Shown here: piece by piece, positions 42,741 through 51,319 of the stretch
How positions within the stretch are numbered: the stretch's first letter is position 1
How the letters are laid out: each line of letters opens with the position of its first letter
DNA from: Spirochaetia bacterium
GTDB taxonomy: Bacteria > Spirochaetota > Spirochaetia > Treponematales > Treponemataceae
Direction: 5' to 3'
Length of the DNA stretch: 56,631 bases
Assembly: GCA_900769325.1 (NCBI GenBank)
Contig: CAAGGF010000110.1
Coordinates: forward strand, 1-56,631
The notes under the pieces: model-generated
The model's database searches: none
What the model saw: only the letters and a program-made list of their open reading frames with translations
What the model was told of the DNA's origin: nothing
Program-made: the position numbers and the translations under genes

Positions 42741-44132
42741 CTATCGTTTCAAACCTAAAACTGTTTCCAAAAGCGTGTCAGCAGTCTGAATTGTCTTTGC
42801 ATTAGACTGGAAACCTCTCTGAGTTACAATCATATCAGTCATCTGTTCAGAAAGATCAACATTACTCATTTCAAGAGCACCAGACAAAAGTTTTCCTTTT
42901 CCCTGAACACCAGATTCACCAATCATTGCCTGACCTGAGTTGTTAGTTTCTACATAAGTTGAATCCCCGGCTTTTTCAAGACCTCTGTCGTTTGTAAAAC
43001 TTGCCATAGCAATCTGACCGATTACGCGGTTCGTTCCGTTTGAATAAACACCTGTAATAGTTCCGCTTGAATCAATCTTAAAATTATCAAGGTAACCTAA
43101 AGTATAACCGTCCTGACTGTATGCTTTTGTAGTAGAAATTGAAGCAGACTGTGTAATTGTATTTTTCATAGAACCAATTGTTCCAAGATTGATATTGAAA
43201 GTCTGGCGGTACGGATTTCCATTTTCATCGGTATTTGCCTCAGGAACTGTATAAGAAGCCTGAAGAACAATTTCACCAGATTCAGGAGTAAGGTTTCCGG
43301 CTGAATCTGTTACGCTTAAAAGTTGTCCGTAATTGTCAAAATTTACAAGGAAAGTATTTGCAACGCCATCTGTAGTTCCAAGTCCGATTCTAGTCTGTGT
43401 ATAATCAGCATTATTTACATCAACATTTACAGTTGCTTCCCACTGATTAGGATTTCCGACTACCCTTCTAAACGAAACGCTTAAAAGATGTTTGTTTCCA
43501 AAACTGTCAAAAATTTCCTGTTCGGTATTCCATGTTCCTTTCTGAATATCTGCGGCAGATGCACCTTCAAGAATTTCAGGAGTATTTTTGTTCAGGTTAC
43601 ACGCAAATTTAACATTTTCTGTAGCTTTAGCAGGATCTTTTGAACCTACAGGAATTATCAAATCTGTCGGAGTTGCAGCAGTAGTAACTATCGATTCGCC
43701 GTTCATTTCCTGAGCCATCCAGCCCTGAACGCGCATACCGTTTGCAGGATTTACCAAAGTTCCGTCTTTATCAATACCGAATGCACCGTTTCTTGTGTAA
43801 AAACTTTCATCCCCGTTTTTAAGAATAAAAAATCCGTTTCCCTGAATTGCAACATCTGTAGAAACGCCAGTTGTCTGAAGATTTCCCTGAGTGAATACCT
43901 GTTCAACAGTTGCAATCGTCATTCCTAGCCCTACATCTTTAGGGTTCACTCCTCCAAGTTCTTCTGTAGGTTTTGCAGCACCTGCAATCTGCTGGCTTAT
44001 CATATCCTGAAAATTAACACGACCGCGTTTAAAACCGGTAGTATTCACATTGGAAATGTTGTTTCCGATTACATCCATTCGAGTCTGATGATTCTGCAAA
44101 CCTGAAACACCAGAATAAAGTGATCTCATCAT
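42741..44132 (-). CDS. flgE: Flagellar hook protein FlgE
   Basis: Builds the hook joining motor and periplasmic filament. N-terminal MRSLYSGVSGLQNHQTRMDVIGNNISNVNTTGFK and C-terminal EMSNVDLSEQMTDMIVTQRGFQSNAKTIQTADTLLETVLGLKR are the coiled-coil ends of the axial family. Residues Lys165, Cys178 and Asn179 are present at the positions described for T. denticola FlgE, where Cys178 and Lys165 of neighbouring subunits form a lysinoalanine cross-link. The 463-residue length matches. It follows flgD by 17 bp. Genes that usually come next in spirochetes (flbD, motA, motB, fliL) are absent here; a terminator follows. Confidence 0.97.
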   Translation of the reverse strand: MMRSLYSGVSGLQNHQTRMDVIGNNISNVNTTGFKRGRVNFQDMISQQIAGAAKPTEELGGVNPKDVGLGMTIATVEQVFTQGNLQTTGVSTDVAIQGNGFFILKNGDESFYTRNGAFGIDKDGTLVNPANGMRVQGWMAQEMNGESIVTTAATPTDLIIPVGSKDPAKATENVKFACNLNKNTPEILEGASAADIQKGTWNTEQEIFDSFGNKHLLSVSFRRVVGNPNQWEATVNVDVNNADYTQTRIGLGTTDGVANTFLVNFDNYGQLLSVTDSAGNLTPESGEIVLQASYTVPEANTDENGNPYRQTFNINLGTIGSMKNTITQSASISTTKAYSQDGYTLGYLDNFKIDSSGTITGVYSNGTNRVIGQIAMASFTNDRGLEKAGDSTYVETNNSGQAMIGESGVQGKGKLLSGALEMSNVDLSEQMTDMIVTQRGFQSNAKTIQTADTLLETVLGLKR

Positions 44133-44149
44133 AATTAGTTACCTGCCTT

Positions 44150-44605
44150 TTAATTATATACTGCTTTTATTCTATTCAAATCGTAAAACATTCCGTCTAC
44201 GATTACCTGTGGAGAAGTTCCCATAGTTGCACCTTCAACAATTCCACGATTAACTGTTTCACCCATATCGATTTCAACAGTTTTTCCGATTGTATCTGCT
44301 GCCTGTGAAGAATTAAGCATTCCTGCCATTCTTTCAAAAGCCTGATTCATGTTCGTCATCTGTTCAAGAGAAGAAAACTGAGCCATCTGTGCAATAAACT
44401 GAGTGTCTTCCATTGGATTTGTAGGATCCTGATTTGAAAGCTGCGTAATCAAAAGTTTTAGAAAATCATCTTTTCCAAGTTCTTTTGACGGCTTTTTGCC
44501 ATCGATTTCAAGCGATTTATTAAAAAGATTTACCTGATTTTCTACAGAAAATTTATCCTGGGAAGACATCACTGTATTTACATCACTTATACCGTTCATT
44601 TTCAT
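44150..44605 (-). CDS. flgD: Flagellar hook assembly protein FlgD
   Basis: Cap protein for hook growth. ELGKDDFLKLLITQLSNQDPTNPMEDTQFIAQMAQFSSLEQMTN is the FlgD N-terminal signature. At 151 residues it is short because the FlgD Tudor/FnIII C-terminal part is reduced, as in other spirochetes. AGGT precedes the ATG. It lies between fliK and flgE, the standard order. Confidence 0.96.
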   Translation of the reverse strand: MKMNGISDVNTVMSSQDKFSVENQVNLFNKSLEIDGKKPSKELGKDDFLKLLITQLSNQDPTNPMEDTQFIAQMAQFSSLEQMTNMNQAFERMAGMLNSSQAADTIGKTVEIDMGETVNRGIVEGATMGTSPQVIVDGMFYDLNRIKAVYN

Positions 44606-44628
44606 ACCTCTTAAAAAATATCGGAATT

Positions 44629-45957
44629 TCAGGCCACGATGTTTACAGAAGAATTTACCTGTGCTGAAACATTTTCGATTTCAGGACTTAAAAAACTTTC
44701 TGAATTTGAAAACGCTGAATAAACTTCTGCCATGCGCAAGAAATTTTCCTGTTCACGCTGATTTTGAAAAAAGTGCTGTCCTGATGAAGATTCACCCTGA
44801 AAACTCAAATCAAAACCTGAAAGCTCAAAACCGTTCTGGTTGAAAGCATTTTTCAAAGAATCCTCTGCATCTTTAAAAGCATTAAACGCTTCTTTTGATG
44901 CGACAGTAATTTTTCCTGCAATTACTTTATCGGAAATCTGAAGGTCTATCTTAACATTTCCTAAACTCTCCGGGTGCAGAATAAGCTTGATTGAACCTTC
45001 ATTTTTATCTTTTAAGACAATCTGACCAGCTTTTACAAAATCAGCAGCGTTTTCCTGAATCTGATTTGTAAGCATCGCCTGAAAAACAGAACCTTGAGAT
45101 GCGTTATTCTGGGAATTAAGTGATAAAATGTTTTCCTGAGCCGATTTTGATAAGTCCAACTGCATCTGAACGCCGTTTTCATCGTATTTTACGGAAGAAA
45201 CAAATTTCTTTGAATCAACATCGATTTTTTCATCCTCTGGAATGATTTCGCTTCTAAAATCGTGAACGGTTATCTTTTCATCTTTATCAAAATAAAATTT
45301 TTTGTGATTGTCAGATTTTAAAGATTTTTCATCATCGGAAAGCGAAAAAACATCGGAAGAAAACGCATTTTCAGATGAAAACGACAAATCATCTTCGCCT
45401 TTAGACAATAAAACCATATTTTCAAGCGAAAGATTTTTTTCTTCCGGGATTTTATCGGTTAAATCAGTTTTTTTGTCAGATTTTTTTTCATTTTTTAAAA
45501 GAATTTCGCTAGATTTTTCAAGCAAAAGATTTTTCTCATCGTTTAATTTTACTTTTTTCTGATTTTCAGGAGATTTTTTTTCAGATTTAACTTCAAATTT
45601 TAAATCTTTTTTCTCAAATCCTGTTCCGTTTTCTTTTAAAATGCCAGAAGTTTTTAATTTCTCCGGATGAACAGTTTTATCCTTAGAAACATTTCGTTTT
45701 TCGTCCAAAGAAGCATCTTTTTGAGAAAACTTGTCTTTTGCTTCCAGCTTTTCTTCTTTAGGATTTTCTGAAATTTCTTCCGGCTTTGATTCTGATTCCT
45801 TAAGATTTTTAACTTCCTTTACATAATCATCAAAAGATTTTTTTGACTCAAACGCTTCACCTGATTCTTTTTTTTCAGGAACATTTTTTGAAAAATCAAG
45901 TGCTTTCAAATCAAGAGAAGAATAATCAAGAGAATAATTTATTGCATGCTGCTCCAC
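44629..45957 (-). CDS. fliK: Flagellar hook-length control protein FliK
   Basis: Secreted ruler that stops hook growth and switches export specificity. The long N-terminal part is Lys/Glu/Ser-rich and repetitive in composition, as expected for the ruler. The C-terminal domain has the FliK signature SIKLILHPESLGNVKIDLQISDKVIAGKITVASKEAFNAF. The start is set by GGAGG with 7-nt spacing to a GTG at 45957; a TTG two codons earlier is too close to that site. It precedes flgD by 23 bp. Spirochete literature also uses flbC or tap1 for this position. Confidence 0.9.
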   Translation of the reverse strand: MEQHAINYSLDYSSLDLKALDFSKNVPEKKESGEAFESKKSFDDYVKEVKNLKESESKPEEISENPKEEKLEAKDKFSQKDASLDEKRNVSKDKTVHPEKLKTSGILKENGTGFEKKDLKFEVKSEKKSPENQKKVKLNDEKNLLLEKSSEILLKNEKKSDKKTDLTDKIPEEKNLSLENMVLLSKGEDDLSFSSENAFSSDVFSLSDDEKSLKSDNHKKFYFDKDEKITVHDFRSEIIPEDEKIDVDSKKFVSSVKYDENGVQMQLDLSKSAQENILSLNSQNNASQGSVFQAMLTNQIQENAADFVKAGQIVLKDKNEGSIKLILHPESLGNVKIDLQISDKVIAGKITVASKEAFNAFKDAEDSLKNAFNQNGFELSGFDLSFQGESSSGQHFFQNQREQENFLRMAEVYSAFSNSESFLSPEIENVSAQVNSSVNIVA

Positions 45958-45998
45958 AGGCAATCCTCCATAAAACCGGCGAATTGCACTGTCTGACT

Positions 45999-46619
45999 TT
46001 ACTCTAAGGCTTCAGGCTTATTAATCATTTTTCGTGAAATCTCGGCGGCGCGTTCAGATTTCATATTCATAAGCCATACAGAACTCATAGAAACTGCTCC
46101 AGAATCTGCTGCCATTTTGTCGACTTTACGCAAAATATCGATAATCTGCTGATCGTCCATATTTTCCAGTAAGGCAACTGCATCATTTGGAGGCATGCTG
46201 TTTAAATATATTGCAATTTGCTCAATGTTTACTTCTTTATCATCGTACTGTTTTGCGATTTGGTTAAATGTTTTTTCGCGTTCTTCCAAAGATTTTTCTT
46301 TTTCAGAGATTATGCCGGCAAGCTGCTCAAGTTCCTTTTCTTTTTTAGAAATCTGTTCATTGCGAAGGTTTAATTCTTCTTCAAGGATTGAAAGGGATTC
46401 GCGCTGAGCGTTGAGCCTGTCTTCGTATAAATCGCCGGTTACAGGGGATGAACTAGTTTGAGTTACAGAAGTTTGAGGTTCAAGATGAAAAAGTTTAAAA
46501 ACAGGATTCATAAAAGATTTTACAGGCATAAGTCCCAGATATTGAAACCACAAAAGGCTTCCAAAAATCAAGATGAGAATCAGCATTATAAGCACAATTG
46601 TTTTTCCAACAGATTTCAT
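45999..46619 (-). CDS. flbB: Periplasmic flagellar collar protein FlbB
   Basis: One N-terminal transmembrane helix (IVLIMLILILIFGSLLWF), a long coiled coil (about 65-130) and a C-terminal MgtE-N-like helical domain (IAIYLNSMPPNDAVALLENMDDQQIIDILRKVDKMA). At 206 residues it matches Borrelia FlbB (about 205), which organises the spirochete-specific collar of the flagellar motor. Its position directly before fliK-flgD-flgE is the conserved one. The gene normally before it (a fliJ homologue) is missing; hexokinase is there instead. Confidence 0.9.
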   Translation of the reverse strand: MKSVGKTIVLIMLILILIFGSLLWFQYLGLMPVKSFMNPVFKLFHLEPQTSVTQTSSSPVTGDLYEDRLNAQRESLSILEEELNLRNEQISKKEKELEQLAGIISEKEKSLEEREKTFNQIAKQYDDKEVNIEQIAIYLNSMPPNDAVALLENMDDQQIIDILRKVDKMAADSGAVSMSSVWLMNMKSERAAEISRKMINKPEALE

Positions 46620-46658
46620 TATAAACCCCTGTTTTTAATTTACGCCGTTTTATAAAAA

Positions 46659-47951
46659 TTATTCTTCTGAAACACCGGAAATGGCAGTTCCTAAAGTGAT
46701 GTCGTTATCTACAGAAACAATTCTCCATGAAAGACCTCGTTCCCGTGTCAAAACTTCATCAAGATATGCGCAAACACGCTCTTTTAACATGTAAGTTTTG
46801 TGGAAAGTCGTTCCGTTGCACAGAATGCACACAGGTTTTGTAGCAATTTTGCCTTCCTGGCTTTGAATTACGCATGCGCTAAGGATTGCAGCGGCGTGGC
46901 GAGCAGAACGCTCAACCATTGCATCTAAAATCTGAAACAAAAGGTCATAATCTTTATCGCGTGCGCTTTCTGCCATAAGACGACCAAGACAAGAAGAAGT
47001 ATCGTAAGGCTCGTGAAGAAAAGAATCGATATCAACAGTAGAAAGCGAAGTGAGTTCAAGAATTTTTTTGCACACATAAGGCGAGAAAATTTCTTCTTTT
47101 GCGGCAGTTTTAAGCATTATAAGGGAAACAGGTCCAAGATATGCACCCGAACAGCATTTTTCAATGTAAAATTCACCAGGTCGCGCAGTTGTTTTGTCAA
47201 ATTCGATGTCAAAATCTGAACGGATTACATTTTTATTTTTTCCTGATTCACAGACTACAATCTGTTTGTTTACACCAGGGAAATCTGGATTTTGAGGCTG
47301 AATATATGCAGCATTCATACCTGTTCCAAGAATAAAACCAATAAATGAAGAATATTTTTGTTTTCCCGAAATTGCCGCTCCGGCTAAAAGTGCTGCAACA
47401 GTGTCATTTAAAAGCCTTATAGTTTTAATTGTGTTCCAGCCGTGTTCTTCTAAGGTTTGTTTTAAAGATTCTCCAACTTTACTTCCGACAACTTCCGGCG
47501 CTTTTACTTCTTTTGAAAAACCTGTTACGATTCCGTCTCCGTCCTGGGTAATAGTCATTGGATAAGAAAAGCAAAAACCGATTGAATCTGCTTTATTTTT
47601 AAGATGTTCGAGATTTTTTGCAATCTGATTAAAGAATTCTTTTTTTGAAAGTTCTTTGTCTATTGCAGGCATTTTTGTTTTTTCAAGATCTGAAATAATT
47701 GCGTTTCCGTTTTCGTCAAAAGTTACAAGGCATGAACGGAAATTTGTTCCGCCGGCATCTATTACGATGACAGATTTATTTTTAACTTTTGCCTTTGGAG
47801 GAAGGCTGTAAGTTAAAATCATGTCTTCATCAGATTGTTGACCTGAAAGACCTTTATTCATATCGTCTAAAATGGCATTTGCAATTAAATTTACATCACT
47901 GTGATTTACAAAATTATGTCGGGCAAGAAAAGCAGAAACAGAATAATTCAT
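46659..47951 (-). CDS. Hexokinase
   Basis: ATP-dependent sugar kinase of the eukaryote-like hexokinase family found in treponemes. The phosphate-1 motif is VIVIDAGGTNFRSCLVTF; the sugar-binding region has GFCFSYPMT, RLLNDTVAALLAGA and FILGTGMNAAYI. The 3' end has VCILCNGTTFHKTYMLKERV. The ATG at 47951 behind GAGG gives 430 residues; the frame is open 21 codons upstream but that part has no family match. It feeds glycolysis. It is divergent from the helicase gene and unrelated to the flagellar genes beside it. Confidence 0.93.
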   Translation of the reverse strand: MNYSVSAFLARHNFVNHSDVNLIANAILDDMNKGLSGQQSDEDMILTYSLPPKAKVKNKSVIVIDAGGTNFRSCLVTFDENGNAIISDLEKTKMPAIDKELSKKEFFNQIAKNLEHLKNKADSIGFCFSYPMTITQDGDGIVTGFSKEVKAPEVVGSKVGESLKQTLEEHGWNTIKTIRLLNDTVAALLAGAAISGKQKYSSFIGFILGTGMNAAYIQPQNPDFPGVNKQIVVCESGKNKNVIRSDFDIEFDKTTARPGEFYIEKCCSGAYLGPVSLIMLKTAAKEEIFSPYVCKKILELTSLSTVDIDSFLHEPYDTSSCLGRLMAESARDKDYDLLFQILDAMVERSARHAAAILSACVIQSQEGKIATKPVCILCNGTTFHKTYMLKERVCAYLDEVLTRERGLSWRIVSVDNDITLGTAISGVSEE

Positions 47952-47999
47952 AAAAACCTCAAAAAAAATAAATTTATAACAAGATAATTGTATCAAATA

Positions 48000-48028
48000 T
48001 TGAGTAAAAATCAAGAGAATGTTAAAGT
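48000..48028 (+). promoter_or_regulatory. Promoter of the UvrD/Rep helicase gene
   Basis: TTGAGT (48000-48005), 17-bp spacer, TAAAGT (48023-48028), ending 7 nt before the ATG at 48036. No Shine-Dalgarno sequence is visible. Confidence 0.5.
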
Positions 48029-48035
48029 TTTTCCT

Positions 48036-50075
48036 ATGGCTTTAGATTTACAGACACTCAAAAAAGAATTAAACCCCCAGCAGTACAGGGCCGTTACAAC
48101 AATAGAAGGACCGATTTTAATTATCGCAGGTGCCGGCAGCGGAAAAACACGCGTAATCACTTACAGAATTGCCCACATGCTCGACACAGGAATTCCACAA
48201 AGTCAGATTCTCGCCCTTACATTTACAAATAAGGCTGCAAAAGAAATGAGCGACAGAATCAAAAGCCTCACGCAAAAAAAACTTCAGAACCTTACAGTTT
48301 CAACTTTTCACGCATTCGGAGTAAAAATTTTAAGACAGCACATAGAGCGTTTAGGCTACAGGGAAAATTTTTCCATTTATGACGAAACAGACAGGTCTTC
48401 CCTCATCAAAGAATGCGGCCGTGAATTAAAATTCTCTCCCGATGCGATGGATATTTACAAAATCAGCACGCTTTTTTCAAACATAAAAACAGGAAGAAAA
48501 AACTGGCAAAGCGAAAACGACATGTACCGCGAACTTTATGAATCTTACCAGGAAGGCTTAAAACTCTACAACGCGCTCGACTTCGATGACCTGATAGTTC
48601 TTCCAATAAAACTTTTTAAAGAACACCCCGATGTTTTAATGCAGTACAAAGAGCGTTACAAATACATCATGGTAGACGAATTTCAAGACACGAGCCATCA
48701 GCAATACGAATTAATGCGGCTTTTAGCAGAAAAAAATGTTGCAGTTGTAGGAGACGATGACCAGTCAATTTACAGCTGGAGAGGTGCGGACTACCAGAAC
48801 ATAATAAATTTTGAAAAAGATTTTAAAGGGATGCAGGAAATCAGGCTTGAACAAAACTACAGGTCAACGGGAACAATTTTAGATGCCGCAAACGGAGTCA
48901 TTTCCCACAACACAAACAGAAAAGACAAAAAACTCTGGTCAGGTCAGGGAGAAGGAAAACCAATCGAAATTTTCATGCCCGAAAACGAAATAAACGAAGC
49001 CGATTTCATCGCAGAAAGCATTCAGGGAATCGCAATGGAAGACAGGCGAAAATACGACGAATTCGGGGTTTTAATCAGGGCAAACACGCAGTCGCGCTAC
49101 ATCGAAGAAGCATTTTTAAAATCGAACATACCCTACACCATGAGCGGCGGAACAAGTTTTTTTGAAAGAAAAGAAATAAAGGATATCATAAGCTATTTAA
49201 GGGTCATTGCAAATCACGACGACGACATAAATCTTTTAAGAATCATAAATACGCCAAGACGGGGAATCGGAAGAAGTGCAATACAGAGTTTAAACGAAGT
49301 TGCAAAAGAACAAAACTGTACTCTTTGGAATGCAATCAATTTTATTCTAAAAAAAGACGAAGTTTTTCAGTTACAGTCAGAAGAAGATAAAAATTCCGTT
49401 TCAGAAAAAACAAAGGAAGACCTTGAAAATTTTGTTTCACTCATTGAAAACCAAAGGCAAAAACTCCTTACCGGAAGAAACCTTTCTAAAAAAGTCCGCG
49501 AAATGGTTGTCGAAATCGAATACAAATCATATCTTGCCACAGAATTTTCAAAAAACGAAAAAGCGGCAAATTACAAAATGAAAAACATCGAATACCTGTG
49601 CAATTCAATCGAAATGTGGGAAAACGACCCGGACAATACAAATCCAAGCCTTTTCAATTATTTAAACAGAATTACGCTTTTAAGATGCGACAATTCAGAC
49701 GACGAAAACGACAAGGGAAAAGTAAATCTTATGACGATTCACGCAAGCAAAGGTCTTGAGTTTCCAGTTGTTTTCATCGCAGGTGCAGAAGAAGGCCTTA
49801 TACCGCACCAAAGGTCAGTTGACGAAAACGACGGCGATGTTGAAGAAGAACGCAGACTTTTTTATGTTGCAATCACACGGGCACGGGAAAAACTTTTAAT
49901 ATCATCATGTGCAAAACGCCACAAACAAAATTCAATAGTAGAATGTAGCCCAAGCCGATTTTTAGACGAAATTCCTGAAAACCTTGTAAAATACCACGAA
50001 GTTCAGAACGAAGTTTCAATGGAACAAGGCCACTCAATTTTATCTGAAATGCTGAAACAATTTAAAAAGCTTTAA
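48036..50075 (+). CDS. uvrD: UvrD/Rep/PcrA family DNA helicase
   Basis: Superfamily 1A 3'-5' helicase for repair or replication restart. Motifs in order: LNPQQYRAV (Q motif), IAGAGSGKTRVI (Walker A), LTFTNKAAKEM (Ia), VDEFQDTSHQQYELM (II), VGDDDQSIYSWRGA (III), EQNYRST (IV), MTIHASKGLEFPVVFIAGAEEGLIPH (V) and EEERRLFYVAITRARE (VI). At 679 residues it is Rep/PcrA-sized. A TTG 16 codons earlier is in frame, but the ATG at 48036 gives the normal N-terminus. Whether it is the UvrD, PcrA or Rep orthologue cannot be settled by eye. Confidence 0.93.
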   Translation: MALDLQTLKKELNPQQYRAVTTIEGPILIIAGAGSGKTRVITYRIAHMLDTGIPQSQILALTFTNKAAKEMSDRIKSLTQKKLQNLTVSTFHAFGVKILRQHIERLGYRENFSIYDETDRSSLIKECGRELKFSPDAMDIYKISTLFSNIKTGRKNWQSENDMYRELYESYQEGLKLYNALDFDDLIVLPIKLFKEHPDVLMQYKERYKYIMVDEFQDTSHQQYELMRLLAEKNVAVVGDDDQSIYSWRGADYQNIINFEKDFKGMQEIRLEQNYRSTGTILDAANGVISHNTNRKDKKLWSGQGEGKPIEIFMPENEINEADFIAESIQGIAMEDRRKYDEFGVLIRANTQSRYIEEAFLKSNIPYTMSGGTSFFERKEIKDIISYLRVIANHDDDINLLRIINTPRRGIGRSAIQSLNEVAKEQNCTLWNAINFILKKDEVFQLQSEEDKNSVSEKTKEDLENFVSLIENQRQKLLTGRNLSKKVREMVVEIEYKSYLATEFSKNEKAANYKMKNIEYLCNSIEMWENDPDNTNPSLFNYLNRITLLRCDNSDDENDKGKVNLMTIHASKGLEFPVVFIAGAEEGLIPHQRSVDENDGDVEEERRLFYVAITRAREKLLISSCAKRHKQNSIVECSPSRFLDEIPENLVKYHEVQNEVSMEQGHSILSEMLKQFKKL

Positions 50076-50220
50076 AATAATTCGAAAAGTGTTTTTTCAA
50101 ATAATTTCTATTCGTTTACTTTGCCTGCACGAAGTTCCTTTAAAAAACTTACGATTTCGATTTTTTTTGTCGTCTGTGAGATATCCCAAATAAAGCCTAA
50201 GAAATAACTTTGAAATGACA

Positions 50221-50254
50221 AACGCCTTACCGGATAATCGATAAGGCGTTTTTT
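50221..50254 (+). terminator. Terminator after the helicase gene
   Basis: Hairpin AACGCCTTA ... TAAGGCGTT (50221-50250) followed by TTTTATTAT on the plus strand. It lies directly beside the end of the convergent GNAT toxin gene. Confidence 0.75.
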
Positions 50255-50255
50255 A

Positions 50256-50768
50256 TTATCCTTCAATAGCTTTTTTAACAGTATCAACAAGCATAAAATA
50301 GCTAAGTTCATTATCATTCAGCTTTATGAAACCATAATGTTCATAAAAAGTTTTTGAAGTTTCTTTTGCATCTACAAGAATAAAGTAAACACCTGTAATA
50401 TCAGACACCTGAACAATTTTCATAAATGCCTGTTTCAAAAGATCTTTGCCTAGTCCTTTACCTTTCATATCTTTACTAACTGCCAATCTTGCAATTCTAA
50501 TTGCTGGAATCGGATATTTTGGAAGGCGAACTTTATACTCACCAGGAATTTCTTTATAACTTATTTGTGCGGTTGATAAGGTAAAATAACCACAGATTTT
50601 TCCATCATCATTTACTGCAACAAATGTTTTTCCAATCCCCAACTCATCATTCTTCAAGGCATGGCCGGAAAGAAAAGTATTTAAAGGTTCAACTTCACAA
50701 TCAAATTTCTTTAGTAAAGATTTGGACTTTATTTCCTTTATAGAAACGAGTTTATATTCAGAAATCAC
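50256..50768 (-). CDS. GNAT toxin (TacT-like)
   Basis: Acetyltransferase toxin of a type II system; TacT-type enzymes acetylate the amino group of charged tRNA and stop translation. FDCEVEPLNTFLSGHA is the family N-terminal motif, RIARLAVSKDMKGKGLGKDLL is the acetyl-CoA loop (Q/RxxGxG/A type), and FYEHYGF holds the catalytic Tyr. At 170 residues it has family length. It overlaps the antitoxin gene by 4 bp, antitoxin first, as in TacAT. Toxicity is inferred from the pairing. Confidence 0.88.
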   Translation of the reverse strand: MISEYKLVSIKEIKSKSLLKKFDCEVEPLNTFLSGHALKNDELGIGKTFVAVNDDGKICGYFTLSTAQISYKEIPGEYKVRLPKYPIPAIRIARLAVSKDMKGKGLGKDLLKQAFMKIVQVSDITGVYFILVDAKETSKTFYEHYGFIKLNDNELSYFMLVDTVKKAIEG

Positions 50769-51019
50769 TTGAACATTCCTCTTAATGCTTCATTTGGTTC
50801 TGGTGGATTTTCCAAGGCAGACATAACAAGATCTCTATCTCTGTTTGAAAGAATAAGCATTTCATTCTCAGCTATATCCAGTTCTGCCTGTTTAATTGAC
50901 GATGACAAGATATATGATGAAAGAGAAAGATGCTTTATCTCAGCCGCTCTTTCCAATAATGATTTTTGAACATCTGACACTCTAAAGTCTACACGAGAAT
51001 CTTTTACTGCAACTGCCAT
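50765..51019 (-). CDS. DUF1778 antitoxin (TacA-like)
   Basis: Partner of the GNAT toxin: an N-terminal ribbon-helix-helix (VDFRVSDVQKSLLERAAEIKHLSLSSYIL) that binds DNA and a C-terminal toxin-neutralising tail (VMSALENPPEPNEALRGMFK). The ATG at 51019 behind GGAGG gives 84 residues; the frame is open 45 codons further, but that part covers the promoter and operator. Paired TGTACA elements in the promoter are a likely binding site for autorepression. Confidence 0.88.
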   Translation of the reverse strand: MAVAVKDSRVDFRVSDVQKSLLERAAEIKHLSLSSYILSSSIKQAELDIAENEMLILSNRDRDLVMSALENPPEPNEALRGMFK

Positions 51020-51041
51020 AAAATACCTCCAGCTATAATAT

Positions 51042-51070
51042 AATATATTGTACAGCATTTGTACACACAA
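51042..51070 (-). promoter_or_regulatory. Promoter and operator of the TacAT-type operon
   Basis: Minus-strand TTGTGT (51065-51070), 17-bp spacer, TATATT (51042-51047). The spacer holds two palindromic TGTACA elements 5 bp apart (51049-51065), well placed for a ribbon-helix-helix repressor to block RNA polymerase. Confidence 0.6.
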
Positions 51071-51220
51071 ATTTAGATAAAAAAAATCAGTGATTAATTC
51101 GTAAGGGATTTTGTCCCTTATAATAAAGAGGTGAAAATAAAATCTATTTCGCAAAATGAAAAAAAAATTAAAATTGCGAAACAGTTTATGCCAGAATTTG
51201 ATTTAGGGAGGCTTTGCGGA

Positions 51221-51319
51221 ATGACTTGTGAATGTGTTATTGCTTTGGTAACTTGTGTTGCCACAATAATTACTACAGTTATAGCAGTACTCTCTTATCT
51301 AAAAGATAAAAAAGAGTAA
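51221..51319 (+). CDS. Candidate type I toxin peptide (32 residues)
   Basis: A 32-residue peptide, MTCECVIALVTCVATIITTV followed by a short tail ending SYLKDKKE. It has one hydrophobic helix and a charged C-terminus, the layout of Fst/TxpA/holin-like type I toxins. GGGAGG (51206-51211) lies 9 nt before the ATG, a strong ribosome binding site. A GTG at 51131 in the same frame would make 62 residues, but the first half has no helix and a poor site. A TATAAT at 51119-51124 is a possible -10 box. A structured minus-strand RNA begins beyond the 3' end and converges on it. Toxicity is inference. Confidence 0.6.
   Translation: MTCECVIALVTCVATIITTVIAVLSYLKDKKE

Noticed and set aside
50108..50317. 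Minus-strand frame ending KKIEIVSFLKELRAGKVNE
   Set aside because: It crosses the terminator at 50221-50254 and overlaps the GNAT gene end. The last 20 residues look like the tail of a small DNA-binding protein and may be a gene remnant, but there is no start or family match.
51131..51220. GTG start giving a 62-residue form of the small hydrophobic peptide
   Set aside because: The start lies where transcription should begin and has no suitable ribosome binding site, while the ATG at 51221 has GGGAGG at the right distance.
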